Assembly (NCBI GenBank): GCA_021202335.1 | Contig: JAJQDE010000061.1 | Coordinates: 1 to 64,000, forward strand | Origin: Lachnospiraceae bacterium | GTDB lineage: Bacteria > Bacillota > Clostridia > Lachnospirales > Lachnospiraceae | Direction: 5' to 3' | Length of the DNA: 64,000 nt | Shown: one piece after another, positions 42,837-52,910 of the stretch | Layout: every line of letters starts with the position of its first letter | How positions within the stretch are numbered: the stretch's first letter is position 1 | Program-made: the position numbers and the translations under genes | The notes under the pieces: model-generated | The model's input: only the letters and a program-made list of their open reading frames with translations | Databases searched by the model: none | What the model was told of the DNA's origin: nothing

Positions 42837-45800
42837 ATGCGGCATAAGGGTTTAAAAGGAGCAAAACGCGCGGCAGCGGTGATTTTGGCAGCGGCGCTTA
42901 TGGTAACGGATGTGCAGCCTGCGGCGGCGTCTGAGAATGTGGCTGCTGCGGTAGCGGAGGAGGAAACGGAGGTAAAGATTTCCGAAACGGAAACTTCCGA
43001 AACGGAAACCTCAGAGGCGGAAACAGAGGCTTCCGAGGCGGAAGCCTCCGAAACGGAAAGTTCCGAAACGGAAAGCGAGACTCAAATCGAAGCATCTGAA
43101 ACGGAAATTTCCGAAACGGAAACCGAAGCTTCCGAGGAGGAAGAAGAAACAGAGATCGAAGTAAAAATTTCCGGGACGGAAATTTCCGAGACGGAAACCT
43201 CCGAAACGGAAACCTCCGAAACGGAAACTTTGGAAACGGAAGCTTCCGAGACGGAAACCGAATCCGCGAATTCAGTTCCCGTGCCTGACGTGGACGACGC
43301 TGTATATGAGCCTGCAGACATTGACTTCACGTCTGCGGGAGGCTCTGTGGCAATCGCAGGCTTTTATTCGGGTACGCTTGAGCAGAACGAGGACGGCACA
43401 TACAGCATTAACAACAAGGATCAATTTCTGATTTTTTTGGCGTCGGAAACCGATTATGGCGACAGTACGGTTGTGTTAAACTGTGATGTGGACATGAGTG
43501 GAGAAACGGCGCAGTTTGCCAATACCTTTGCGGGCAGCTTTGACGGAAACGGTCATTCCATATACAATTTTGCGGTGTCGGGAGGTCTGTTTTATCAGAT
43601 TGGCGATGACGGAGAGGTGAAAAACCTGCATTTGAGCGGGGTAACTTATGCGGACGATACGGCGACGGCAGCCGTGGCGCTGACAAATAACGGCAAAATA
43701 TCGAATGTGACAGTGACGGCGGACATAAATGTGACGGCGGCGATGACGGCGACAGCGGGAATTGCGGTGGAAAACTCAGGCACGATATCCGGCTGCGTGT
43801 TTGCGGGAAGCATTACGGCAGACTCCGACACGGATAATGCGGCAAAGGCAATCGGCGGCATTGTGTCGGAAAATAAAGGAACAGTGGACGGCTGCTACGC
43901 ATTGGGCAGCATATCGACAAACGCCACGACAATCGGCGGCATCGCGGCGCGCAACTATAAGACGGTTAAAAGCTGCGCAAGCTATATGAGCATCACTGGG
44001 GCTTACTGCATCGGAGGCATCACGGCGGAGAACACAAGAACCGTTACGGGCTGTGCAAACTATGGCGCGGTTACGCAGCAAAACAGCTCCGACGAGGGCT
44101 TGGCCGGCGGTATTGCCGCAAAAAACACGGACACAATATCCGACTGTGCAAATTACGCGGAAATATCCGGAGCATATAAAAGCATCGGCGGCATAGCCGG
44201 CAGCAGCTCGGGGACGGTCACGGGCTGCGGAAATTACGCAAAGGTGTCAGGCTCCGAAAATTTGGGCGGCATCGTGGGGCTTTTCAACGGCTCGGGCGAG
44301 GACGAAGAGTATCTGATTGAGAAGAGCTTTAATCAGGGAACAGTTTACGCGGTTTCAAACGACGACAGCCAAAATCAGGGTGTGGGCGGAATTTTGGGAG
44401 CTGCCTCGAAAAGTGCGTCGCTTACTGTTACGGACTGCTATAACACCGCGGACATAAGCGGTGCCGCGGACACGGTATACATCGGCGGAATTGCAGGTAT
44501 TCTTTACGCGGGAAGCATTACGGGCGTGTACAATGCCGGAACTGTAACGGCTGCGGATATTACGGACAGCTTCGACCCGTATGCCGCAATGATAGCCGGC
44601 TTTTTGGGCGCGGAGGACGATATTTCCTGCACAGGCTGCCTGTTTTTGCAAGGCGACAGCGATACGCTTTATTACCGGGAAAGCGGCGCGGTCACGGCGA
44701 CGGATGAGGGCGTAACTGCGGATGTATTAAAGAGTGCGGATGCGCTTACAATATTGGGCGACGGCTTTGCGGCGGACGAAAGCAGCATTAACGGCGGATA
44801 TCCGATTGTAAGCGGGCAGAGTGCGGCAGCTTATCAATATGTGGTTTTATACGAATTAAACGGCGGCAGCGCGGATTATTATTTTGAGGTAGTGCAGAGC
44901 GGGGCATTGATTGAAGAGCCTGATGAGCCTGCAAAGAGCTATGCCTCTTTCAAGGGCTGGTATCAGGATGAAAGCCTTGGAACGGCGTACAGCTTTTCTT
45001 TGACCGTTTCCGGCTCAATGCTTTTATATGCCGGCTGGGATGAGGAGGATGCGGTCGAGTCAATAACGCTTGCGCAATCCTCGGTGACACTGATAACGGG
45101 GGAGAGCTTTGACCTTGCGGAAAAGGTGGTGTTTGAGCCGTCGGATGCGGTGAACACGGAGCTTACCTTCAGCTCAAGCGACGCCTCGGTTGCATCGGTG
45201 AGTACGGATGGAGTTATCACGGCGGTCGCGGCAGGAACTGCAACAATTACCGTTAAGCTTTCGGACGGCTCGCTTGACACGGAGCTTACATTTGCGGTCA
45301 CGGTGACGGATGAGAGCAATATCGTGCGCTTTAAGCTTTACGGGGACGAAACAAATGCGGAGGTAGAAAAGGTAACAATCTCCATGAACGACCCGGTAAC
45401 GGTGCAGGCGGTATTCGGCGCGACTCCGTCCTCAAGCGCAACCGTGCAGTGGTCGAGCAGCAACACAAGCTATGTCACGGTATCGGAAAGAAGCGATCTG
45501 GTGAGTGTGAACGCTGCGGATATTGATGCCGTGCAGTCGACAGCGGAGCTTGACAATAATTATATAGTAGTTACCTGTACGCTTATAGATTCGGGTGTGA
45601 CATATACGGGTACGCTCAGGGTGACGGTAAGGCCGCCTGCGGAAAGCATTTCGGTGTATGTGGGGACGGAGGACGCTACGGATAAGACCGTATATTTTGA
45701 TATTGGCACAAATACCTTTGTTGCAGTCGACAGCACGACGCTTTCGGAAGCCGTAAGTGAGCTTTCGGCGGCGGTTCTCCCTAAGGCGGCTGACCAGGAC

Positions 45801-48800
45801 GTGGAATGGAGCTCGTCTGACAGCTCCGTCATAAAGTTCAGCGATTCTGACAGCGGGGCTGCAACGGGAATAGGCGAGGGAGAGGCTACGGTCACGGCGA
45901 CGGCGGCTGACGGCAGCACGGATTCGTCGGGAAATGCCATTACGGGAAGCACGACCGTGAAGGCACGGCGAATGGTTCAGAGCCTTTCCTACACGCCTAA
46001 ATCGACCTCCGGCGATACGCTGTCGCTTGACGCAAACGGGCGCATTGAGATTACGGAGGGTACGAGCATAAAGCTTGTGCCGACCTATGTTCCGGCGGAT
46101 GCGACGATACAGACGGTGGCGTGGACAAACGGCAATAAAAACGCGCTCGGCATAAGCGCCAATACATCTACGAATGTTTTAACCGTAACGGCTAAGAGCG
46201 TTGCGGACGAAACCGTAGTCAAGCTGACGGCGGAAACGACGGACATGAGCGGGATATCCTGCGAGGTGGAATTTGTCATCAAGCCCAAGGTGGAGGAGAT
46301 AAAGATTTACAGGTCGGACGACCTTGACACCTGCGTCAGCGGAAAGAATATAGGCGTCGACCCTGAAACGGACAGCGAAACCTTCAGCCTTGTCGCGGTA
46401 AACAAGCCGGACAATGCCTCGCAGATGGTTACATGGTCGATTGACGATACGACTGTCGCGGCGCTTACGGACAACGGGGACGCCACATGCAGCGTGACGG
46501 TAAAGAAGGAAGGCTCGGCGGTCATCACGGCGATGGCGACGGACGGCAGCGGCGTTACGGCGATAACGACGCTGAACGTCACATCAATGGCGACGAGCAT
46601 CGAGATAGAGGGCAGCTCCATGGTCATGGTCGGAAAGAGCATTACGCTCACGGCGACCGTATACCCGAAGTCCAACGATAACCAAACAGTCACATGGGAG
46701 TCGCTTATGCCGGCATATGCTTCCGTAAATGAAAGCACCGGCGTGGTCACGGGAATAAAGACGGGATATGCCGTCATAAGCGCGACGGCGGCTGACGGCA
46801 GCGGAGTGTCAAGCTCACATGCCGTGTATATTAAGGACGCGCCGACGGATTTTGATATTATGGTACCTGACGGCGATGACGACGAAGATAACGATGAGAT
46901 TTTGACGGGGGAAACAATCGGGCTTGACCCCGATGCCGGCAGTGATACATATACGGTTGCGGCAAGAATTCTGCCTGACACGGCAAGTCAGGAGGTTGAG
47001 TGGGAATCAAGCGACGAAACGGTTGCGACGGTTGAGGACGGAGTTATTACGGCTAAGGCTCTCGGCACGGCGACTATCACGGCGTCTGCCGTTGACGGCA
47101 GCGGGAAAACGGCGAGCGTGAAGGTGAATGTCGCCACTCTCGTAAAGAGCATCGAAATCACGGGCAGCCATTACGTCGGCAAAGGAAAGAGCATTACGCT
47201 CACGGCAAGCGTTGGCGATAAGGATGCGGCGGACACCTCGCTTGTGTGGGAAAGCGAGGCGACGGGTGTTGCCACAGTCAGCAAAAAGGGCGTTGTAAAG
47301 GGCGTAGCTGACGGCAAAGCGACCATCACGGCGACGGCGGCTGACGGCAGCGGGGTTCAAGCGGAATATGTGGTTTATGTTGTGACCAAAAAGAACGATG
47401 TTGACATCAGCGTATATGACTCTGACTCAAGCTGCGAGATAACAACGGACAGCAGCGATAAAAAGTATATAGAGGATTATGACCTTGCGGACAAGGCGAC
47501 AGGCACGATTTACCTTAAGGCAAGCTTAAGCGGCGGCTCGGCGGCGTCTGACGAATATCCGATGGATATAAGCTGGAGCAGCTCGGACAGCAGCATTGCT
47601 GCGGTCGAGGCGTCTGACAGCGTTGCGGGCGTCGGCGTTGTCACTGTCTATAAGGCGGGAACGGTAAAAATTACAGCAAAGACGGCGGAGGGGTACGCCA
47701 CAAGCGACTATGTTACGCTTACGGTTGTAAACACCAACCCTTATGTCGAGGTCACGGGCACGGGAAATATTCTGGCAAACGGCAAGTCCATGCAGCTTTC
47801 GGCAGGAAGCGTGACGGTTGACTGGTATTCGAGCAATGAAAGCCTTGCGACAGTAAACGCAAAGGGCGTGGTGAAGGCGGCAAAAACAGGCTCGGGTGAG
47901 GTGACGATAACGGCAAAGGCTGTCGGCGGAACACATTCAGGCACCTACACCGTCACTGTGGGCGCAGCCGTAAAAAATGTCGGAGTCACGATAGAAAATG
48001 ACGGCACGGCGGAAACGGTTACAGGTCAGACGCTCGGCGCGGATTTGGTGAACGGATATAACGGGCAGTCGATAAAGCTCGGCGCGCTTCTTGACGGCGC
48101 GGAAAGCGATAATGTCACATGGAAATCCTCAAGCGCAAAGATTGCGACGATAGACGAGGACGGCAACGTGGAGCTGCTCAAAAACGGCAAGGTTACGTTT
48201 ACGGCGACTGCGACGGACGGCAGCAAAAAGAAGGGCAAGGTGATAATTCAGGTCACAAAGCAGGTTACGTCAATGTCGCCCGCAGATGATATCAGCGAGA
48301 TTACGGTGGGGTATAAAAAATCCGTGCAGCTTAGCGTGGACTACAAGCCGCTTGCGTCGACGACGCACAAGTCGACATGGGTGAGCAGCAATCCTTCCGT
48401 GGTGAGCGTCAATAAATCAAGCGGGAAAATCACCGGAAAGACGATAAGCAGCGAGCCGGTTACGGTTACTGCGACGGCGGCTGACGGCAGCGGCGTAAGC
48501 TGCAGCTTTACGGTTTACGTAAAGGCGGCTGTTGGCAAGGTAGAGGTAGTAAAGTCCGGAAATGAATATCGCGATGTTGTAGGTATAGATTTAAGCTCAA
48601 GTACGGATACTGTTACATTGACGACGAACCTCTATACAAAGAGCGGCAAGGAGTATATTGCGCTCGACGCTCAGAGCGTAAGCTGGAAATCAGGCAATGA
48701 GGATATTGCCACGGTTGATGAAAGCGGTATAGTGACCGGACTTAAAAACGGAGAGGTTACGATTACGGCAACAGCAACGGACGGCAGCAAAAAGTCGGGC

Positions 48801-49100
48801 AAGGTTAAAATATATATAGGAAAGCTCATTAAGAGCATTTCGATTTCGGACACCTACGCGGACGGAATAAGCATGAATCTGCGAACCAAAAAGACCTTAA
48901 AGCTTGCGGACGAGCTTACGATAAGCCCTATTACAGCCACCAATCAAAAGCTTACATACACAAGCAGCGATAAGAGCGTTGTGTCGGTAAACTCAAGCGG
49001 AAAGCTCACGGCAAAGAAGGCGGGCACCGCGACCGTGACAGTATCTCCCAAGGACGGTTCCGGAACAGATCTGACAATAACCGTGACGGTGACGAAGTAA
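42837..49100 (+). CDS. Giant secreted adhesin: SETET linker, GLUG repeats, about 14 Big_2 Ig-like repeats
   Basis: 2087 aa. The signal peptide (RAAAVILAAALMVTDVQPAAA) is followed by an acidic linker of SETET/SEAET units (about 40-145) and a GLUG beta-helix block (about 190-640: GGIAARN, GGITAEN, GGIAGSS, GGIVGLF). Next is one InlB/Flg_new-type repeat (VVLYELNGGSADY to LLYAGWDE, about 665-740), then about 14 Big_2 repeats to the end, marked by VTWxSSDxxVATV and GxATITATAADGSG. From the fifth repeat on, long (about 100 aa) and short (about 85 aa) units alternate. It ends VTVTK with no LPXTG, helix or cell-wall binding repeat, so attachment is unexplained. ATG 42837 follows GGGAGGG; the earlier ATG 42816 has no ribosome site. 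Confidence 0.88.
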   Translation: MRHKGLKGAKRAAAVILAAALMVTDVQPAAASENVAAAVAEEETEVKISETETSETETSEAETEASEAEASETESSETESETQIEASETEISETETEASEEEEETEIEVKISGTEISETETSETETSETETLETEASETETESANSVPVPDVDDAVYEPADIDFTSAGGSVAIAGFYSGTLEQNEDGTYSINNKDQFLIFLASETDYGDSTVVLNCDVDMSGETAQFANTFAGSFDGNGHSIYNFAVSGGLFYQIGDDGEVKNLHLSGVTYADDTATAAVALTNNGKISNVTVTADINVTAAMTATAGIAVENSGTISGCVFAGSITADSDTDNAAKAIGGIVSENKGTVDGCYALGSISTNATTIGGIAARNYKTVKSCASYMSITGAYCIGGITAENTRTVTGCANYGAVTQQNSSDEGLAGGIAAKNTDTISDCANYAEISGAYKSIGGIAGSSSGTVTGCGNYAKVSGSENLGGIVGLFNGSGEDEEYLIEKSFNQGTVYAVSNDDSQNQGVGGILGAASKSASLTVTDCYNTADISGAADTVYIGGIAGILYAGSITGVYNAGTVTAADITDSFDPYAAMIAGFLGAEDDISCTGCLFLQGDSDTLYYRESGAVTATDEGVTADVLKSADALTILGDGFAADESSINGGYPIVSGQSAAAYQYVVLYELNGGSADYYFEVVQSGALIEEPDEPAKSYASFKGWYQDESLGTAYSFSLTVSGSMLLYAGWDEEDAVESITLAQSSVTLITGESFDLAEKVVFEPSDAVNTELTFSSSDASVASVSTDGVITAVAAGTATITVKLSDGSLDTELTFAVTVTDESNIVRFKLYGDETNAEVEKVTISMNDPVTVQAVFGATPSSSATVQWSSSNTSYVTVSERSDLVSVNAADIDAVQSTAELDNNYIVVTCTLIDSGVTYTGTLRVTVRPPAESISVYVGTEDATDKTVYFDIGTNTFVAVDSTTLSEAVSELSAAVLPKAADQDVEWSSSDSSVIKFSDSDSGAATGIGEGEATVTATAADGSTDSSGNAITGSTTVKARRMVQSLSYTPKSTSGDTLSLDANGRIEITEGTSIKLVPTYVPADATIQTVAWTNGNKNALGISANTSTNVLTVTAKSVADETVVKLTAETTDMSGISCEVEFVIKPKVEEIKIYRSDDLDTCVSGKNIGVDPETDSETFSLVAVNKPDNASQMVTWSIDDTTVAALTDNGDATCSVTVKKEGSAVITAMATDGSGVTAITTLNVTSMATSIEIEGSSMVMVGKSITLTATVYPKSNDNQTVTWESLMPAYASVNESTGVVTGIKTGYAVISATAADGSGVSSSHAVYIKDAPTDFDIMVPDGDDDEDNDEILTGETIGLDPDAGSDTYTVAARILPDTASQEVEWESSDETVATVEDGVITAKALGTATITASAVDGSGKTASVKVNVATLVKSIEITGSHYVGKGKSITLTASVGDKDAADTSLVWESEATGVATVSKKGVVKGVADGKATITATAADGSGVQAEYVVYVVTKKNDVDISVYDSDSSCEITTDSSDKKYIEDYDLADKATGTIYLKASLSGGSAASDEYPMDISWSSSDSSIAAVEASDSVAGVGVVTVYKAGTVKITAKTAEGYATSDYVTLTVVNTNPYVEVTGTGNILANGKSMQLSAGSVTVDWYSSNESLATVNAKGVVKAAKTGSGEVTITAKAVGGTHSGTYTVTVGAAVKNVGVTIENDGTAETVTGQTLGADLVNGYNGQSIKLGALLDGAESDNVTWKSSSAKIATIDEDGNVELLKNGKVTFTATATDGSKKKGKVIIQVTKQVTSMSPADDISEITVGYKKSVQLSVDYKPLASTTHKSTWVSSNPSVVSVNKSSGKITGKTISSEPVTVTATAADGSGVSCSFTVYVKAAVGKVEVVKSGNEYRDVVGIDLSSSTDTVTLTTNLYTKSGKEYIALDAQSVSWKSGNEDIATVDESGIVTGLKNGEVTITATATDGSKKSGKVKIYIGKLIKSISISDTYADGISMNLRTKKTLKLADELTISPITATNQKLTYTSSDKSVVSVNSSGKLTAKKAGTATVTVSPKDGSGTDLTITVTVTK

Positions 49101-49136
49101 TGAATTTGTGAAAAAGGACGGTTGAAAGGATAGCTT

Positions 49137-51023
49137 ATGTGCGGAATAGCGGGCTTTTGCAACAACCCGGTGAATTGGCGGGAAAATATCGAAAGGATGA
49201 ACCAAAGAATGCTCCGGCGGGGGCCTGACGCGGGCGGTGCGTGGGCAAGCCCTGACGGGAGCGTGGCGCTCGGGCACAGGAGGCTTTCAATCGTTGACCT
49301 GTCCGAAACCGGCGCGCAGCCGATGCAGTCGGCGTCGGGAAGGTATGTCTGCGTGTTTAACGGGGAAATATATAATTACCGCACCATCAGGGACAGGCTC
49401 CTTGAGCAGAAGAAGGTCACTGCGTTCCGGGGAAGCTCGGACACGGAGGTGCTGCTTGAGGCGTTTGAGGCATACGGCGTGAAGGAAACGCTTGCGCTCT
49501 GCAAGGGAATGTTCGCGATAGCGCTCTTTGACAGACAGACCAAAAGGCTTACCCTGATGCGCGACAGGATTGGAGAAAAGCCGCTCTATTACGGCTTTGT
49601 AAACGGAAGCTTTGTATTTGCGTCCGATATAGGCAGCATCAGCGTGCTTGACGGCTTTCACAATGAAATAGACACAAGCGTGCTGCAGATTTATTTTATC
49701 CACGGCTATATACCTGCGCCGTACTCTATTTATAAGGATATTTATAAGCTGGATGCAGGCTGCATCTTAGAGCTGGACGCGCCCTACGACACTCCGAGGA
49801 TAAGCCCCTACTGGTCCGTGCGGGAAGCCGCAAAATACGGGGAAGCGCATCCCTTTACGGGCACGAGGCAGGAAGCCGCGGACGAGCTTGAGAGGCTTTT
49901 GAAGGCAGCCATAAAGGAGCAGATGGTGGCGGACGTTCCTGTCGGCGCGTTTTTGTCGGCGGGCATAGACAGCAGTACAATTGTGGCGCTGATGCAGGCG
50001 CAGTCTGATTTAAAGGTAAAAAGCTTTACAATAGGCATGGACGACCCGAAGTACAACGAGGCAGTTTACGCAAAGGAAATCGCAAGGCATTTGGGAACGG
50101 AGCACACGGAGCTGTATATCACGTCCGAGGACGCAAAGGCGGTCATACCTAAGCTTGCGGGGATATTCGGTGAGCCGTTTGCCGATTCCTCGCAGATACC
50201 GACCTATCTGGTGAGCAGGCTTACAAGGGAGCATGTGACCGTGTCCTTAAGCGGGGATGCGGGCGACGAGCTGTTCTGTGGATATGCAACCTATTCGTCC
50301 ATCGACAGGATATGGGGAAAAATGAAAGCGTATCCGTATGCCCTGCGAAAGCCGTTAAGCAGCCTTTTGGTAAATTGCCCGTTTACGAAAGGCAGACAGG
50401 TTCTTCAGACAAAGGCTTATCTGCTTGGAGCAAAAAGCCCGGAGCACCTCTATGAGCTGTCGAACGCGCAGGAGGCAGGGAACTTAAGCATTGCGCTTGA
50501 CAGGAATGTGCGCGGATATAAGCACAATATGCAGCCTTACGGGGATTTGCGCGACACGCAGAGCCGTATCATGCTGATGGATATGGAAAGGTACCATCCG
50601 GACGATATTCTGGTAAAGGTTGACAGGACTGCGATGGCAGTTTCGCTGGAAACAAGGGTGCCGATGCTGGACAGGGATGTGGTTGAGTTTGCGTGGACTC
50701 TGCCGATGGAATATAAAAAGCAGGACGGCGTCGGAAAGCTGGTGCTGAGGGACGTGCTTTACCGTTATGTTCCGAAGGAAATGATGGACAGACCCAAAAA
50801 AGGCTTTTCCATTCCGATTACAAAATGGCTTAGAGAGCCGGGGCTTAAGGAGTGGGCGGAGGAGCTGCTGGACAAAAATACCATCAGAAGTCAGGGCATT
50901 TTGGACGCCGATGTGGTATGGAGAATGTGGACGGACTATATCGAGCATGGCAATTGGCGCATACAGCTATGGTATATTTTGATGTTCCAAAGCTGGATGG
51001 CGGAGCAGAGGGCATTGGGCTGA
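49137..51023 (+). CDS. Asparagine synthase-like glutamine amidotransferase (AsnB type), second copy
   Basis: 628 aa. MCGIAGF gives the catalytic Cys2 of the glutaminase domain; RRGPDAGG and FNGEIYN follow. The synthetase PP-loop reads LSAGIDSS, with Ala where Gly is commoner, and SGDAGDELFCGY is present. Overall length equals that of the copy at 31642, but the sequences differ throughout, so this is not a recent duplicate. Amidation of a uronic acid, or of a second acidic sugar, is the likely role in this locus. AAAGGA precedes ATG 49137. Confidence 0.84.
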   Translation: MCGIAGFCNNPVNWRENIERMNQRMLRRGPDAGGAWASPDGSVALGHRRLSIVDLSETGAQPMQSASGRYVCVFNGEIYNYRTIRDRLLEQKKVTAFRGSSDTEVLLEAFEAYGVKETLALCKGMFAIALFDRQTKRLTLMRDRIGEKPLYYGFVNGSFVFASDIGSISVLDGFHNEIDTSVLQIYFIHGYIPAPYSIYKDIYKLDAGCILELDAPYDTPRISPYWSVREAAKYGEAHPFTGTRQEAADELERLLKAAIKEQMVADVPVGAFLSAGIDSSTIVALMQAQSDLKVKSFTIGMDDPKYNEAVYAKEIARHLGTEHTELYITSEDAKAVIPKLAGIFGEPFADSSQIPTYLVSRLTREHVTVSLSGDAGDELFCGYATYSSIDRIWGKMKAYPYALRKPLSSLLVNCPFTKGRQVLQTKAYLLGAKSPEHLYELSNAQEAGNLSIALDRNVRGYKHNMQPYGDLRDTQSRIMLMDMERYHPDDILVKVDRTAMAVSLETRVPMLDRDVVEFAWTLPMEYKKQDGVGKLVLRDVLYRYVPKEMMDRPKKGFSIPITKWLREPGLKEWAEELLDKNTIRSQGILDADVVWRMWTDYIEHGNWRIQLWYILMFQSWMAEQRALG

Positions 51024-51062
51024 CGCCCGGATTTGCAGACTCCGGCAGGAATGGGGATTTTT

Positions 51063-52736
51063 ATGATTTTCGTTTTACTCAATTGGGCATATATTTTTGT
51101 TACCGCATTTTTGCTTGGCTTTGCCTTTTCAAGGCTTACGCAGCGCTTATTTGGTTATCGGCCGGAAAATATAATTGAAATTATATTTTTCGGTCTTATT
51201 GCTGCGACTGTGTATGCGCAGCTTTTCAGTTTGTTTTGGGGAGTTGGGGCAGCCGCGGATTTTGTGCTTGCGGCAGTCTGCGCGGTGATTTTTATTTTTT
51301 GGAGAAAAAATATCATGCGCCTGCTTACCCGGAGCCTTAAAAGCAGCGGGGCAGGATATAAAGCAGCGCTTGCCGGGCTTGTGCTTGTCTGGTGCTACTG
51401 TACCTCAAGGGGATATATGCACTACGATTCGGACCTGTATCACGCGCAGAGTATACGCTGGATTGAGGAATACGGCGTGGTGCCGGGGCTTGGGAACATA
51501 CATGTGCGCTTTGCCTACAACAGCTCGTTCTTTGCGCTGTCAGCCCTCTATGGCATGCGGGATGTTTTCGGGCAGTCGCTTCACACCGTAAACGGTCTGA
51601 TCGCATTGCTTTTGAGCGTCGAGTTGATTTCGATGTTCACAAAGCGCGCCCGTGGAGCCTTGGGGGGCTTTGCGCTCTCTGATTTTGCAAGGCTTGGCGC
51701 GTTTTATTATCTCACGCTGATTTACAGCGATATTGTGTCGCCCGCGTCGGATTACTGCGTGATGTGCGTGGTTTTTTATATTGTCATAAGGGGGCTTTCT
51801 TATTTGGAGAGGGAAGAGAAGGCGGCAGCGCCTTACGCGCTTTTGTGCGTGGCGGGGGTATATGGCGTGACGCTGAAGCTCACGGCGGGAGTGCTGCTGC
51901 TTCTTGTACTCAAGCCTGCGTATATGCTGTTGAAGGAAAAACGTTTCAGGGAAATCTGTCTGTATGTATTGATGGGGGCGCTCGTGCTTGCCCCGTGGAT
52001 GATAAGGACGGCATTGATATCGGGATATCTTTTATACCCGTTTCCCGCGCTCGATGTGCTGGATGTCGATTGGAAAATTGACGCCGCCGCGGCAGCGCTC
52101 GATGCGGCGGAGATAAAGACATGGGGGCGCGGACTGAATGACGCGTCGCTTGTCGGGCTTCCCATATGGGAGTGGTTCCCGCAGTGGTTTAAAACCACGC
52201 TTCCGGCAATAGGAAAGCTTTTCGTGTCGGCGGACATAGTGTGCGCGGCGATTGCTGCGGGGCTTTGCGTCTGCTTTCTTTTGCGTCCGCGAAACAAAAA
52301 ACCGGTGGAGGGTACGGCTGATAAGCTTTTGGTGCTTGCGGCGGTCACGGCTTCATATGTTTTCTGGCAGTTGTCCGCTCCGCTTCTGCGCTACGGGTAT
52401 GCGTATGTGCTTTTGCTGATAACGCTTACCGGCGGTATTTTGTATCAGCGCATAGGGGGCAATACGCGCCTTGTGTGGTGCGCGGCGGTGGTGCTTGCGG
52501 CGGCAAAAGCCGTTTCGCTTGCGGATTATGCGGCGGATATGGCGGATAAGCCGTATTATGTGCGGCAGCAGGACTATGGCAGCTATGCTTTGGAGAGCTT
52601 TGAGGCGGGGGGCATAACGTTTTATTACCCCGTAAGCGGCGACCGTGTAGGCTATGAAAGCTTTCCGGCAATTCCAAGAAGGGTGGAACTGCAGCTTAGG
52701 GGAGATACGATTAAGGACGGCTTCAGGGCAAAATAG
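51063..52736 (+). CDS. Polytopic GT-C-like membrane protein
   Basis: 557 aa with around twelve hydrophobic segments. SRGYMHYDSDLYHAQSIRWIEEYG places an acidic pair in the first large outer loop, and NSSFFALSALYG follows, both typical of GT-C and PMT-like enzymes. A short soluble C-terminus (about 60 residues) ends the protein. Start ATG 51063 uses GGGGA at 51053-51057; an in-frame ATG at 51051 overlaps that ribosome site, as in pseF. Donor and acceptor unknown. Confidence 0.68.
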   Translation: MIFVLLNWAYIFVTAFLLGFAFSRLTQRLFGYRPENIIEIIFFGLIAATVYAQLFSLFWGVGAAADFVLAAVCAVIFIFWRKNIMRLLTRSLKSSGAGYKAALAGLVLVWCYCTSRGYMHYDSDLYHAQSIRWIEEYGVVPGLGNIHVRFAYNSSFFALSALYGMRDVFGQSLHTVNGLIALLLSVELISMFTKRARGALGGFALSDFARLGAFYYLTLIYSDIVSPASDYCVMCVVFYIVIRGLSYLEREEKAAAPYALLCVAGVYGVTLKLTAGVLLLLVLKPAYMLLKEKRFREICLYVLMGALVLAPWMIRTALISGYLLYPFPALDVLDVDWKIDAAAAALDAAEIKTWGRGLNDASLVGLPIWEWFPQWFKTTLPAIGKLFVSADIVCAAIAAGLCVCFLLRPRNKKPVEGTADKLLVLAAVTASYVFWQLSAPLLRYGYAYVLLLITLTGGILYQRIGGNTRLVWCAAVVLAAAKAVSLADYAADMADKPYYVRQQDYGSYALESFEAGGITFYYPVSGDRVGYESFPAIPRRVELQLRGDTIKDGFRAK

Positions 52737-52910
52737 CGACCGCGCTCGGCACATTTTTTATTTATATTTGAGAGGACTTCATAAAAATTTAAGGAAATAT
52801 AGGCGTTCTGTGAGCTATACAATTCCCTGAAAGTGTGATATAAAATTGATTAGCAGTGCGGATTGAAAAATAAATTCGCGGGTTTGGGCAGGAATGGGGG
52901 ATTAAATCGC
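52737..52910 (+). other. Intergenic gap before the VTC gene
   Basis: 174 bp. A T-rich run at 52755-52767 follows a weak GC-rich inverted repeat and could be a poor terminator. An extended -10-like element (TG-A-TATAAA, TATAAA at 52839-52844) without a good -35 box may start the VTC transcript. GGGGG at 52896-52900 serves the GTG start. Confidence 0.35.

Noticed and set aside
46307..46981. Long minus-strand frames under the Big_2 adhesin, such as 46307-46981
   Set aside because: They mirror a repetitive, codon-biased gene on the + strand, have no ribosome sites and match no family I recognise.
52740..52770. Terminator after the GT-C gene at 52736
   Set aside because: The potential stem before the T-run is only three or four base pairs.
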